DNA of 64,000 nucleotides from Cymbomonas tetramitiformis (GCA_001247695.2 LGRX02003719.1:38380-102379), one strand, 5' to 3'; shown: positions 12,401-22,800, counted from the first letter of the stretch. Made by a program: numbers and translations. The notes: generated from the sequence alone by a model not told the origin.

Positions 12401-12656
12401 CCTTCTCGCGCTGTTATCTCTGACGGCGTGTATGTGAACAAATGCGATTGCGACGATGTCTCCTCGCGCACTGATTTCGCTGTTTATTCCGCAGCGGTCG
12501 ATATTATGCGAGATATGTTGATATATGTGCGACTGCAACGCCTGTTTGAAATATGCGATCCGCAACCTGCGCACACAAAATTCGATATCTCTACTACTGC
12601 ACTCACACTTTATGCGTCCTCAGTTCGTCGCCTTGACGAGTCGGAGAATACCATTA
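9494..12656 (-). other. Long 5' leader of the gypsy element
   Basis: About 3.2 kb lies between the 5' LTR and gag, unusually long. It is AT-rich, with (TG)n runs and dispersed TTTTAGGG motifs at about 9720-10250. Just inside the 5' LTR, minus-strand TGGTATTCTCC starts two bases after the LTR and has the TGG expected of a tRNA primer-binding site. The interval 12050-12655 is richer in CG and holds frames in both directions with no recognisable domain. Confidence 0.6.
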
Positions 12657-13254
12657 TGTCAGGGCTAGATAAGCGAGCCCTCAGTATATTGATATAAAGC
12701 GCTGTGTTATGGGACGGTAACACACGCGTAAGTAATGAGCGGAGATGAGTGCAGGCTTCTGTGAGAAGATCTGCTGAAGCACAACGCTTCCTCACTTTTA
12801 TACCTACGGCACCCATCATCTTAGATGGTACCGCCATTGGGTTGTGAACCCGAGACGTAGGTTGAACGACCAGCATGGTAATAACGACTAGTTCGTTCAT
12901 GCTGCACATGCGAGTTCCGCGCATGCTGGAAGCTAAAGATGGTTCTTGGTTTGTTTCCAAGATGTATCTTTGCTTTGCCATCTTCGAGTTCAATCATACG
13001 AACTCTCGATGACAGGGATGCCTGATGATATGACATAATCATCTGGCGACATGTACAGTCATCGTCGACCGTACTGACGACTGTCATAAATGTATGACGC
13101 GACTCGACCTGTACAGTCATGATCGACCATACTGTCGGCTGTCATAAGAATATATGACACGACCGACTGTCATAATAATATATGACATGACATGACATGA
13201 CAGGTATGACACGTATGACACGTATGACATGTATGACACATATGTCATCGGTCA
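12657..13254 (-). repeat. 5' LTR of the Ty3/gypsy element
   Basis: 598 bp, partner of 2588-3186 with the same TG...CA ends. Together they delimit a 10.67-kb element read on the minus strand. Bases outside the two LTRs (GAGTTCA on the left, AAAATTA on the right) show no 4-6 bp target duplication. Confidence 0.93.
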
Positions 13255-13256
13255 AA

Positions 13257-13960
13257 AATTATGAAAGAAACTGCGGGCAAAGGCGTGCTTCGAGCACACG
13301 CATGGCAAAAAGGCATGGGTCAGGTGTCCAGACCCGAGCTGGCGCGTCGCCAACCATGAATTCCCACAACCTGTCATACAGGCCCGTCGGGGAATTCACC
13401 GCTGCCAACGCCCACATGGGTTGAATTCACACATACAAACACAATGAAAACTGAAGGAAAAACATTCGGCTGCAATGCTGCCAAAAGGTTGCAGTCAGGT
13501 GTTTGGACTCGAGCTGGCGCGCCGTAAGCCGTGAATTCCCACAACCTGTCACCCAGGTCCGTTCGGGGAATTCAACGTTGCCACAGCCTGCGCAGGTCGA
13601 ATTCACAAAGGTAAACATCATACAAACTGCGGGAAAGACATGGGTTCGGCTACAACCTCGTCAAACGGCAAAAGTCAGGAGTCACGGCTCGAGTTAGCGC
13701 GGCTACGGTTGTGCATTCCCAAACGCCGGTCACATACGCCGGTTTGAGCATATTCGGCAAGCAAGCCCTGCGAGGTTCGAATTCGCAAAGCAAATGGTGC
13801 AAAATATGGTACAAAAAGGCCGGGCGCATCGCGCACACACGTGAATACCGCTGAGAGTGACTGTGACGGCTCGCCGTCGCGGGTGTGAATTTATGACAAC
13901 CGCAGCTTCGGGCTATCTCGCCGCTAGGCACTCAACGGGGAAAATGCCGCTCTGTGGGAA
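13257..13960. repeat. Diverged tandem repeats of about 170 bp
   Basis: Four or five units share an order of motifs: an A-rich lead (GAAACTGCGGG), a CAGGTGT..GAC block, a CGAGCTGGCGCG block, then GAATTCCCACAACCTGTCA and a closing TTCGAATTCAC-type element. The first two units are most alike (GAATTC motifs at 13359 and 13536). Later ones drift and the pattern fades near 13960. The recurring GAATTC/TTCGAA motifs give a satellite-like character. No coding role seen. Confidence 0.65.
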
Positions 13961-15358
13961 TTCACGAGCGTGTCCTGAATTCACGAACGTTTTCGGACAG
14001 CTGCGGATCTCCACCGCTGCGGAACAGCGATACGCGTGTCTATTGCTGTGCTACGTACAACATGTCAGGCGGCAACGCGCTTCTGCCACGCCGGCTCGTA
14101 GATTCGCAAAACGGGCGCGGGTCTAACTTGCACTCGCAGACTGTAGATGGAAGCATGAAAAGCAGAAAGGCAAACGAGCAACGCAGGGGGCAATTCACAG
14201 ATAAAACAAGCACAACGGCGCGACTTCGCGCATACATCAGAGTGGCGTGCCGGCACTCTGGGGATCCGAACCAGACTCTTACAAACTGCTAGTGACAAAG
14301 CTCTCATGTGGATTCGAAGTATATGTATGCAAATATCACATTTAATACTAGGCCACAAGAGGCAAATATCACTATACCGCAGAATGGTTTTGAAAGGTTC
14401 GGATCTCACTTTTCGAAAGCAGAGCTAGCTAAGTACTCAAGCGAGCATAGTGAAAGTCCGTGAATGCCATTGTCGTTTCGGATGCCCTGTGACCATTGGT
14501 TCCCAGTGACAGCGGCGTTTGGTGTCAACGCGCGCTTGCGTTTGCCCTGTCATGCATTGCCGAGACGTCATGTGTGGTCGTGTCGTGATGTCACTTCGCG
14601 TGATAACGATGGAATCGCCGGAATGAGACTGGCCCCAGTCTCATTCCAGTCTCATTTTTTTGGGGTCATTTTTTTTGTGGAATTTACACACATTTGATGC
14701 ACTTAAACAAAAAATAACATTGTCGAATGCAAATTTTGAGAAATTTGATGTTTTTTCGACGATTTAGTGTGTTTTTCTGCCACGCGAACTCAGAAAAATC
14801 ACCAAAAATACGATTCTCGACGAAAAATCCCCAAAACTTTTTCAAGTATGAATTTCCAATATACTTTACATATGCTTGATGCATAACAATAAGAACTCCT
14901 TGGAAAACAACGGATTTTTTCAATTTCGACCACCCTAAGATGGGGAAATATCATTACGGGGCCAGTCGTATGGGAAATAACCCTGGAAATTGGGTGGTAA
15001 ACTATATTGCAGGAGTTTAAAGCACAGTTGTTACGTTATTTTGACGGGTTTGAACTTGGTTACAAGTCCACGATCGCAAGTTGCACACAGGAATAGTTGG
15101 ATGCATAATTTTGGTGACCGTTTTGGTCATTTTACCCCTCAAACCCTGAAAACCCTGAGCGCTGGAACTGTCCATGTGAAGTTAAGCAACATAATCAAGA
15201 GTTACACGGCGCGTTGTCACCGTTTCGAGTTTGTATTTCCTTATATCATACAAAGAAACCGCTCTAGCGAGCTGGGATTGAAACAGTATACACATGGTAG
15301 GAAGATCTGTAAAAAGAAGGACGCCATGTTCAGGGTAAACAAACTTGTAAAACAGATT
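13961..15358. other. Unassigned interval between satellite and transposase-like gene
   Basis: A few GAATTCAC motifs continue to about 14000. At 14622-14655 a short palindromic stretch (GAGACTGGCCCCAGTCTC) is followed by poly-T tracts. The rest, including frames around 15000-15390, shows no domain. I looked here for the terminal repeat of the adjacent module and found none matching the sequence right of 20130. Confidence 0.4.
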
Positions 15359-18300
15359 CTACTCAGAGAACAGGTTGTCGGCAATAGTCTTTAAAAGCTC
15401 TTCCTTTTCAGGACCTGAAGGCATACCGCCCTCGGGCGGACAGATGCGCTCATCCCAGCAAGTCAGCATTTCCGCAGGGTTGAAGGGATGCCACGCCCTG
15501 TGCCGAACTCCTCCGCGCCTGAAAGCGTCTGCGGTAAACAGCAAGTCCGTGTTCTTGAAAGTGCGCAGCTTGCGCTTGGAGCCCGGCATAAGGTTCGCAG
15601 CGCGTGGAATCCAGAACTGCCAGTGTACCAAACGTTTCTCCGAATCCAAGTCCAAGACCTCAACATAGTGCATGGGAAGTGAAACCTTCCCACGTGCAAG
15701 TGGAACCGTAAACCAGCACTCGTCGGCGGGGTTGTTTTCACCTGCAGCGGTGACAGCAAACGTTTTTGGAACTGCAGTTATCATTTCGAAGGTGTAGTCT
15801 GCCGGGAGGAAACGAGCCACAGCACGTTGCGCCAACGGCATGTCGTCCTCGTCTGACGAGTCCGACTTCACAGAAACTGCTGGAGCAGTTACGGGCCTTG
15901 CTGCTCGCTGAAGTAAAGGCATGTCGTCATACGAGTCCGACTCACTCTTCTCGGGCGATTCCTGAAATAGACAGCGGCCATTGTTGGCAGAACGTGTCCT
16001 GGCCTTCCGTTGAGGAGGGGAAAAGGTGGGAGACGCTGTCGTAGGGGGAGAACCTCGTGGTCGTTTAGGATCACCTGCTTCCGCCTGCCCAACTTTGCGA
16101 GTCTTGACACTGTCTTGGACAGGGGAGGAAGGAGGGGACGACGGGTATACACGCTTAATGCCAGCGGCAGCATTAGCGCGCATGCCGGGCACCTTTCTGC
16201 ACCCTTCAACTGCAGCTTGACTGTTGGGGCCAGTTGATCTCCCCCCACGTCACGTCCCTTGCCTCGACCTTTCCTGCACTGCCCGGCAACGCAGCTTGAC
16301 CGTCGGGGCCAGTTGTCCCCCCACGTCCCTTGCCCGACCCACGTCGTCCTCTGTCTCTCGACCTTCACCTCCGTTGTCGTCGGAAACCGGTCTCGCGCTT
16401 CCTGCATTCGAACGCTGACCGCGACGCCCCTTTTCCTGATGTTCCTTGCGCGCTGCGGCGGTCGCATTGAACAAACGTGTGGCCAACTCTGCAGCCAGCC
16501 CCGCACCGTCGAGCCCCATATGCTGCAACACCGCCTTAAGCTCGCCCTTAGTGTACCTGAATAATAAGGAACAGAATGAGGAACGCTTTGGTCAGTCAAT
16601 GGGCAGCGTGCTTGATGGCGGTTCATATCATGTACTAATTAAAGGAAGTGACTATTGTAGAACTCACCAGAAAGAAATATCTTCAACTCGACGTGCTTCT
16701 TGCTCACATCTTTTCGTTATTTTGGGAATGTCCACTGGCAGATCCTTGACCATCACATTTCTGCCGTCTGCAATGGTCTCCAACTCTGGTTGAGGTTCAG
16801 TTGTTGCGGGGTCGGACGCCTCGGTCGTGTTCTGGTGCCAAGCGTTGCTCAGCAGCAACTTCAAGTCCAAGGGTTGCTGCTGATCAAACTTCGGGCCCTT
16901 CCAGGTGTCGTAGTCGGAAGCTTTCTGTGGTAAAGGAAAATACCCACATAGATGTTCTTGTTGCTCATGAGAGATACGGTCGACACCATGATCACATAGC
17001 CGCTGAAACGCATTCAGCGTGGCTGCCTCCTCCTTCGCTGGAAGCGGCTCCACTTCCTGCAAGGGTGGAGAGCTGTCAATGTCGGGATAGTGTTCATTAC
17101 TTCCAGACCTTTGGTCAAGTCCTCGTCTACGCCTTTGGGAAGACATGGCTTAATATGGTCCCCCCCTTTGTACTTCATGCGAACTACGCCATGCTCGTCC
17201 TTTTGGAATTCCACGTAATGCACGTCGCGCACCATACCTCCATATCCCGTGAGGTTCCAGTTCAGATGCGGCTTCAACCACTTTTTGAAGTCCAGCTGCT
17301 GACCCTGAACTTGTACCAGCTTCAAGAACTTATTTACCGGCCACGATACAAGCCAGTTGATATAGTCTTCGAGTAAGACGAGCCATCGGCCTGCTTTTGT
17401 AGCATCCTTACCGAATATGTACATCTTCATCAAACCGAACCAGCCATCAACATCGTTGTGGGTGTGTCCAACCATCAGGCGATGCAACACGAGGTTGTGG
17501 TAGATGCCATAATGAACCAGCAGGGCGCAAAAGCCGAACGTGTAGCGATTCCAGTTTTCAGAGCCTCCGTCAACTTGAAGATGCAACGTCTTCCTGAAGA
17601 ACCGTTTGCCACTATGCCCAAAAGCCAGGAGCACAAGCAGGTTGGTAAAGGAAGTCAGCATCATGTTCGCGCCTTTGGGTTGGCTCCAAGGAAAACTCAG
17701 ATTGAAGAGCAACATGCAACCATGGAATATAGTGAGCTGCAGATGCAAGTTGAAGAAATTCTGTTTCTTCTCGTTGATGTGTTTCACTTGATGAGGGGCG
17801 TGAGGCACCACGGTATTCTTGTTTGCCGCCCCGTCAAGGGCGATGGAGTCGATCTCCCCAAGAGGATCAGCGCTTTCTCTCCTGCGTGCGTCGTAGCAGT
17901 TGCGTTGATACTTGTGCGTCGCGCTGTGTGATTCCTTCAGGTTAGTCAACTCCTTCCAAGCGTCATGGTCTGGGTCGGAAGCCTGCAACTTAGCCCAACG
18001 CGCGTCAAGGTTGTCGCAGATCGAACACATGCCTGACACTTCGACCTTCTTCCGAATACGGATTTTCAATTCGTTCTTGACCAAGTGCCTGCAGTATTTC
18101 CGGAAGGTCTTATTCACGACAAGGACCGGTTCCGCCACCAGGCGTCGGTAATTAATATACTCGACGTCGTAATCCAGCGGCTTGATCTGTAGCGACCCAT
18201 TGGTTGGCATGTCTTGTGGAAGACCTTTTAACATGTGAACCATAGCCCAGTCCTTAAAAGCGTCGTAACAAGGACCGAACGGCGTTTTGGGGATCTTTTT

Positions 18301-18708
18301 CTCTTGAAAAACCGTCGTCTTTGGAATCATGCCACCCACTGCTAGGGCAGCCTTCTGATACCGAAAGAATGTAGCACGTGGCAAGCCCCATAAGTTGCGG
18401 AAAGTGACAGCGCATACCCTCTTGTCACCGAACTTGAACGGGGTGCTGATACAAGGGATGCAACGCTCTCCTGTTTTAGAGTCCCGCACGACTGCATCAG
18501 CAATAGTGGAAGTCAGCACAGAAGTGAGCTCTCTCTGAGATAGAAGATTCTTATGATTATAGTTTCTTTCGTAGGAAGCGTACGCAAACTGACGATCGCA
18601 ACTCTCAGAGCATCCGCATGAATATTCAGCCGAGCAAAACGTGGCGATATTGTTTCGCTGTTTTTTGTCAAGCTGCTTTCTGGAGGGTCTCTTTTTGCGG
18701 GACTCCAT
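15359..18708 (-). CDS. Multi-exon transposase-like protein (DUF7869-type RNase H-like core, SAP exon, C-terminal domain)
   Basis: Exon 1 is 17101-18708, exon 2 16668-17056, exon 3 begins at 16556, and the last coding block is 15359-16196. Introns of 44 bp (GAA|GTAATG...TTGCAG) and 111 bp (CTG|GTGAGT...TTCAG) keep frame; the splice from exon 3 to the last block is unresolved. Exon 1 (about 536 residues) has a basic N-terminus with a Cys-rich patch. Its core shows DSIALDGAANKN (~287), LQVDGGSENWN (~378) and GHTHNDVDGWFG (~414). This D, D-x2-E/N, GHTHxDxD series is the pattern of DUF7869-type domains, thought to be RNase H-fold transposases. Exon 3 encodes a SAP-like DNA-binding helix pair (TKGELKAVLQHMGLDGAGL). 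The last block has an acidic Ser-rich linker with two DDMPLxQRA repeats and a Trp-rich segment resembling a chromatin-reader barrel. A strong donor (CTCAG|GTAAGT at 18737/18736) just upstream of the ATG hints at an extra 5' exon. Confidence 0.7.
16200..16330. repeat. Tandem duplication inside the transposase-like gene
   Basis: Two diverged copies, each with GACGTGGGGGGA...CAACTGGCCCC.AC.GTCAAGCTGC on the minus strand, lie between the SAP exon and the last coding block. Each brings its own GTGCAG acceptor-like site, which makes the true splice site hard to choose. Confidence 0.55.
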
Positions 18709-18782
18709 GTTTTGAGCAGAACAAAAAATACTTACCTGAGTCGGGTAAACCGCTTTAGGTGTTTCTGTTTCGTGACATTGGT

Positions 18783-19337
18783 GACGAATTGTTCAGGAAT
18801 TCTTTCAGGGCCCCAGAGCCCTTGACGAATTCTGAGAATTAGTCGAGGGCCCTCGACGAATTCTCAGAATTCGTCACGGGCGCTGGGGCCCCGCTCGACG
18901 AATTCTCAGAATTCGTCACGGGCGCTGGGGCCCCGCTCGACGAATTCTCAGAATTCGTCACGGGCGCTGATGCCCCGCTCGACGAATTCTCAGAATTCGT
19001 CACGGGCGCTGGGGCCCCGCTCGACGAATTCTCAGAATTCGTCACGGGCGCTGGGGCCCCGCTCGACGAATTCTCAGAATTCGTCACGGGCGCTGGGGCC
19101 CCGCTCGACGAATTCTCAGAATTCGTCACGGGCGCTGATGCCCCGCTCGACGAATTCTCAGAATTCGTCACGGGCGCTGATGCCCCGCTCGACGAATTCT
19201 CAGAATTCGTCACGGGCGCTGGGGCCCCGCTCGACGAATTCTCAGAATTCGTCACGGGCGCTGGGGCCCCGCTCGACGAATTCTCAGAATTCGTCACGGG
19301 CGCTGATGCCCCGCTCGACGAATTCTCAGAATTCGTC
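18783..19337. repeat. Array of 12 perfect palindromes, 42 bp apart
   Basis: A 21-bp palindrome with arms GACGAATTCT and AGAATTCGTC around one central C starts at 18855 and recurs every 42 bp, twelve times, to 19337. Two degenerate copies lie at 18783 and 18824. The spacers are centred on GGGGCCCC (itself a palindrome) or GATGCCCC. The array separates the minus-strand transposase-like gene from the plus-strand 212-codon gene. Because 42 is a multiple of three, both strands stay open (14-residue repeats such as NSENSSSGAPAPVT on the minus strand), so a coding reading cannot be excluded. The bidirectional position favours a binding or regulatory array. Confidence 0.9.
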
Positions 19338-19370
19338 GAGGACTTTGGTAGATTGTTACCACCTTGACAC

Positions 19371-19455
19371 AATCTTGCGGTTTTTCGTCACCGGTGCCCA
19401 GGTAGTTTTTAAACAATTTATTGTCTGGGTACCGGTGACGAAAAACCGCAAGATT
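19371..19455. promoter_or_regulatory. 31-bp inverted repeat upstream of the 212-codon gene
   Basis: Arms 19371-19401 and 19425-19455 are complementary over 31 positions with one mismatch (AATCTTGCGGTTTTTCGTCA against its complement, continuing through ACCGGT), around a 23-base spacer. The repeat ends 35 bases before the ATG at 19491. It could form a stable hairpin in the leader, be an operator-like site, or be the ends of a very small transposon. Confidence 0.75.
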
Positions 19456-19490
19456 TCACTTTATATTCTGCGCTTTCGTGTTCAAGAATA

Positions 19491-20129
19491 ATGGGTTTAG
19501 CTTCCGTACAAGAACTGTTGGATAAGGCCCTTCCCGATTTGGAGAAGATATTAGAAAAAAAGCTCGTAAACGAGGGCAAGTGTATCGTTCCTTATGACTT
19601 AGCGGCAGATGTGAGCGAGATTATTCTAACATGGGATAACTATGGATTGAAAGGCCCCTTGTGGAAACACATTCTAGAGACTAAGCTTTTTACAGATGAC
19701 TCAATTTTAAGGGTAACTGAAAAAATGGAGGAATATTGTGTTGATGATGCCTCCGATGGATCCGATAATGCCCCCGCAAAAAAAGCACCCGATCTTCCGG
19801 TTACAGCAGAAGAAGCACATGCGGCGCAAAACCTCGCAGAAGAGGTGGAAGCCGCAGAGAATTTGTTGCCTTACGAGGAGGACAGGAACCCCTTGGATCA
19901 GTTGCAGGTCCACGCTGAATTAGATGCGTTCAGCGTGGACCTTGTTTCGCTGGGTCTGATCACCTGCCAGGAGCTGGTGAAGGTCACGGCTGATGGGTGG
20001 GAGTACGTGCTTTTGGGGCAGTGCTTGGACCAGGGCGGTCTGAAGGATGGGGACGGCAAGCCCGTAATCATACATGCAGACTTCGGGCTGGAAAATGCCT
20101 GTGGGAAAGAGCTCCTGCTGAAATGCTAA
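19491..20129 (+). CDS. Acidic helical protein, unknown function, divergent partner of the transposase-like gene
   Basis: A 212-codon frame starts at ATG 19491 after AATA and is uninterrupted to TAA. The N-terminal third is helical (VQELLDKALPDLEKILEKKL) with a Trp-centred segment. The middle is acidic and Ala/Glu-rich (helical from about residue 100). The C-terminal third is mixed and ends GKELLLKC. I recognise no family. Its position opposite the transposase-like gene, sharing the palindromic array as intergenic region, suggests an accessory or regulatory protein of the same element. Codons 141-152 contain a 12-bp perfect inverted repeat. Its coding status rests on length, start context and module logic only. 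Confidence 0.6.
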   Translation: MGLASVQELLDKALPDLEKILEKKLVNEGKCIVPYDLAADVSEIILTWDNYGLKGPLWKHILETKLFTDDSILRVTEKMEEYCVDDASDGSDNAPAKKAPDLPVTAEEAHAAQNLAEEVEAAENLLPYEEDRNPLDQLQVHAELDAFSVDLVSLGLITCQELVKVTADGWEYVLLGQCLDQGGLKDGDGKPVIIHADFGLENACGKELLLKC

Positions 20130-20924
20130 CAGTGCACCGGTGTAGATGAGTGAAATGAAAGAGCAAAGACTTATTAGACTACAAACACATTTTTTTAAAA
20201 CTGTAAACTCGGTTTATATAAAATCAGTTCGATCATGAGTTCATGACTGACAGATGACGCTGACACAGTGTCGTTACAGTCTGTGTCATCATCCCGCTTT
20301 GCTATTCGCGGTTTGCTTGTCTAAGTAAGTAAGTAAGTACGGTAAGTAAGTAAAGTAGGTAAGGTAAGGTAAAGGTAAGGTAAGGTAAGGTAAGGTAAGG
20401 TAATTTGCTTCGGTCCTAAAACATAAAGAGCAGAGGTTTGATGATTCGATTAATTTGATCGAAACCGCTCTCCAAGGGGCTCTAGCTGACGAAATTGAAC
20501 CATCGCGTGGCCATCCGAGATCGGACCATCAGATCGAGGATGCCACTGCACGCCGAAGGGGGACTACGGAACTTGTGCTGGATTTGGCACAGTGACACCT
20601 CGAAAATCTGTCACCTGCTTCATCCTAGAGTAGTCTGGGTGACCGTCACTCGCAGGCCGAAACCTAATCCCCGAACGTAAAGTCAGGTATATGTTTATCT
20701 CTTTTATCTTATCAATCCGACCGTTCTGATATCGAACCCCTGTATTAGGGTATAACGACAAATAGATATATATCGGCCCGGTATATCTAGCAACTTGGAA
20801 CTTGCATCGGATCACCGTAGACCATTCACCAATTCTTGAATTCAGAATTCACCTTTCACCATCGCATGTGATGGTTGTTCCGTTGTTGGTTGATGGTTCA
20901 TAACGAGAAGTGAAAGGCGTGTCA
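20130..20924. other. Repeat-rich stretch with GTAAG microsatellite and an empty retroelement target
   Basis: No gene seen. 20320-20402 is a GTAAG/GGTAA microsatellite. 20396-20437 reads AAGGTAATTTGCTTCGGTCC, then TAAAACATAAAGAGCAGAGG, which equals the two flanks of the tyrosine-recombinase element (40457-40480 and 45808-45827) joined without the insert, apart from one substitution. Confidence 0.6.
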
Positions 20925-20925
20925 A

Positions 20926-21446
20926 GGTTCGGTATCGATTGTCTGATATTCTGATACCATCGATATATCCGAATATCAGGATCAATTGATAGCTAGTGAA
21001 GTTGTGCACTATCAAAATATTGGAATCGATTGATCCCATTAATCATTTATCAGAATCGATTGATGACAAATTGAAAATAATAATAAATTATCAATACCAC
21101 GCGGAACATCTGATACCGAGTTCAAGGAGGGGATATACAGGTCCTTGTAGGTCCCGGTAGGTTCTTATAGATCCATGTAGGTCCCGGTAGGTCCTTGTAG
21201 GTCCCTGTAGGTCCTTGTAGGTCCCCGTAGGTCCCTGTCGAGGTTCGATATCGTTTGTCTAATATTTTGCGGATACCATCGATATATCAGACGAATATCA
21301 GAATCAATTGATAGTGAAGTTGTGCACTATCAGAATATTGGAATCGATTGATCACACCAATAATTTATCAGAATCGATTGATGATAAAATGCAAATAATC
21401 AAAAACTATCAATACCACGCAGAACAACCGATACCGAACCTTGAGG
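20926..21446. mobile_element. Composite ATCGAT-rich MITE with inner minisatellite
   Basis: Two diverged ~200-bp direct copies (20926-21127, 21238-21446) share ATCGATTG, GAAGTTGTGCACTATC and AATCGATTGAT blocks and flank a 14-bp GTAGGTCC-type minisatellite (21138-21235). The outer ends are inverted repeats (TCAAGGTTCGGTATCG). AGGCGTG occurs just outside both ends, consistent with a decayed 8-9 bp target duplication. It has no coding capacity and is probably non-autonomous. Confidence 0.65.
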
Positions 21447-22196
21447 CGTGCCAGGCGGGCTCAAAGTATACACTCCGTCGGTCGTGAATTACAGGGTGAC
21501 GACCGTCAGATCAACATTTTTCTCTCCACCGTTGAATATTAGTTTAGTGGTGCTATGTGCGAAAAAAACGCGGCAGGCACGACAGTACGATCAAAAATGT
21601 TGTAATCGAACGTTCGAGCGACTGTATGTGGTGTATGAACATCTGCAAGGTTTCGCTTGCGAGTTCGGTCAAAAGTCGCTCCTGCTGTTGTCGCTGCAAG
21701 ATTCACTTACCTAATGCTTTTAAATATTCTTCAGCTGCTAATAATCTTGTTATTCATATGTTGATAAATAGGTTGTGCGTTTGCGCGCTTCATTTGAGCA
21801 TTTGCTCGAATGGTGCGAGAACCATGAGCTCAAAGTTGAGGGGTGTAGCCCCGGATGCCACGAGCTACAAGCGCGTGTAATCCTGGAATGATGCGTAGCA
21901 AAGAGCTAAGGAACACTTTCCGTCTTCCTTACAGAATCGCCCATATTTAAGAAAACAGGGATTTTGGGCCACCACCGTACTCATCGAGTTGGGTACCCCC
22001 GCCCGCGTCAGCGTCATAAGAGAACTCGAAGAATAGTAAGCCATTTTCTTTCAATTAGCCAGCTATTTTCTTAAAATTTCATTGATAAACGCTTAAAACG
22101 GCCATAATTTCAGGAAAAATCGCCTGCGGCGCCAGCACAAAGGTTGCTTATTTCGGGAATTTTCTTAGCCGAAAAAGCCAGCCAGCCGTACTCATC
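21447..22196. other. Unassigned sequence and MITE fragments left of the gap
   Basis: Sequence at about 21970-22030 is the reverse complement of the interior of the MITE at 23679-24249 (GAGTTGGGTACCCCC and TCAGCGTCATAAGAGAAC blocks). A further GCCAGCCAGC segment abuts the gap. Unresolved copies of this family probably caused the gap. Confidence 0.5.
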
Positions 22197-22448
22197 NNNN
22201 NNNNNNNNNNNNNNNNNNNNNNNNNNNNNNNNNNNNNNNNNNNNNNNNNNNNNNNNNNNNNNNNNNNNNNNNNNNNNNNNNNNNNNNNNNNNNNNNNNNN
22301 NNNNNNNNNNNNNNNNNNNNNNNNNNNNNNNNNNNNNNNNNNNNNNNNNNNNNNNNNNNNNNNNNNNNNNNNNNNNNNNNNNNNNNNNNNNNNNNNNNNN
22401 NNNNNNNNNNNNNNNNNNNNNNNNNNNNNNNNNNNNNNNNNNNNNNNN
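22197..22448. other. Assembly gap
   Basis: 252 unknown bases. Confidence 1.
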
Positions 22449-22579
22449 CCCAAGAAGCGTTAGCCGCAGGCAATGTCAACGGCGATCAGCTGTTTAAGGT
22501 AGGGATACTTTTCCCGGAGGGGGCATCACGAGATGCTCCGCCCAACTCGCGGATGAGCATCATCCGTAACTTTGAGCGT

Positions 22580-22800
22580 ATCGCGTGATATATATATATA
22601 TATATATATATGCGTGATATATATATATATAATGTGCTGCTGAAACGGTGATACGTATACGCAAAGGCGGCGTTCATTGATACTAAAAAGATGATATAAA
22701 AAGTGCTGTTGAGTGCTTATGTCGTGCGCGTTGACAACGGACTTGGTGACGCACTCGGGTCGAGGGTGAATGACAGTGACGCATCGTCAGATGAGGTGTC
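22580..22800 (+). repeat. Dispersed repeat, copy A
   Basis: Begins with an (AT)n tract, then GCTGAAAC.GTGATACG, GATACTAAA.GATGATATAAAA and CTCGGGTCGAGGGTGAATGACA. The same order of blocks recurs at 26555-26760, about three-quarters alike by eye. Not coding. Confidence 0.65.

Noticed and set aside
12218..12697. 159-codon plus-strand gene
   Set aside because: It runs into the 5' LTR of the gypsy element, ends within it, and has no domain.
13197..14292. Small frames in the 170-bp tandem repeats
   Set aside because: They change frame from unit to unit and have no conserved protein sequence.
18839..19372. 177- and 173-codon frames of 14-residue repeats as genes
   Set aside because: The 42-bp unit length keeps several frames open by default, and the array lies between two divergent genes. 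Treated as a DNA array, with coding left open.
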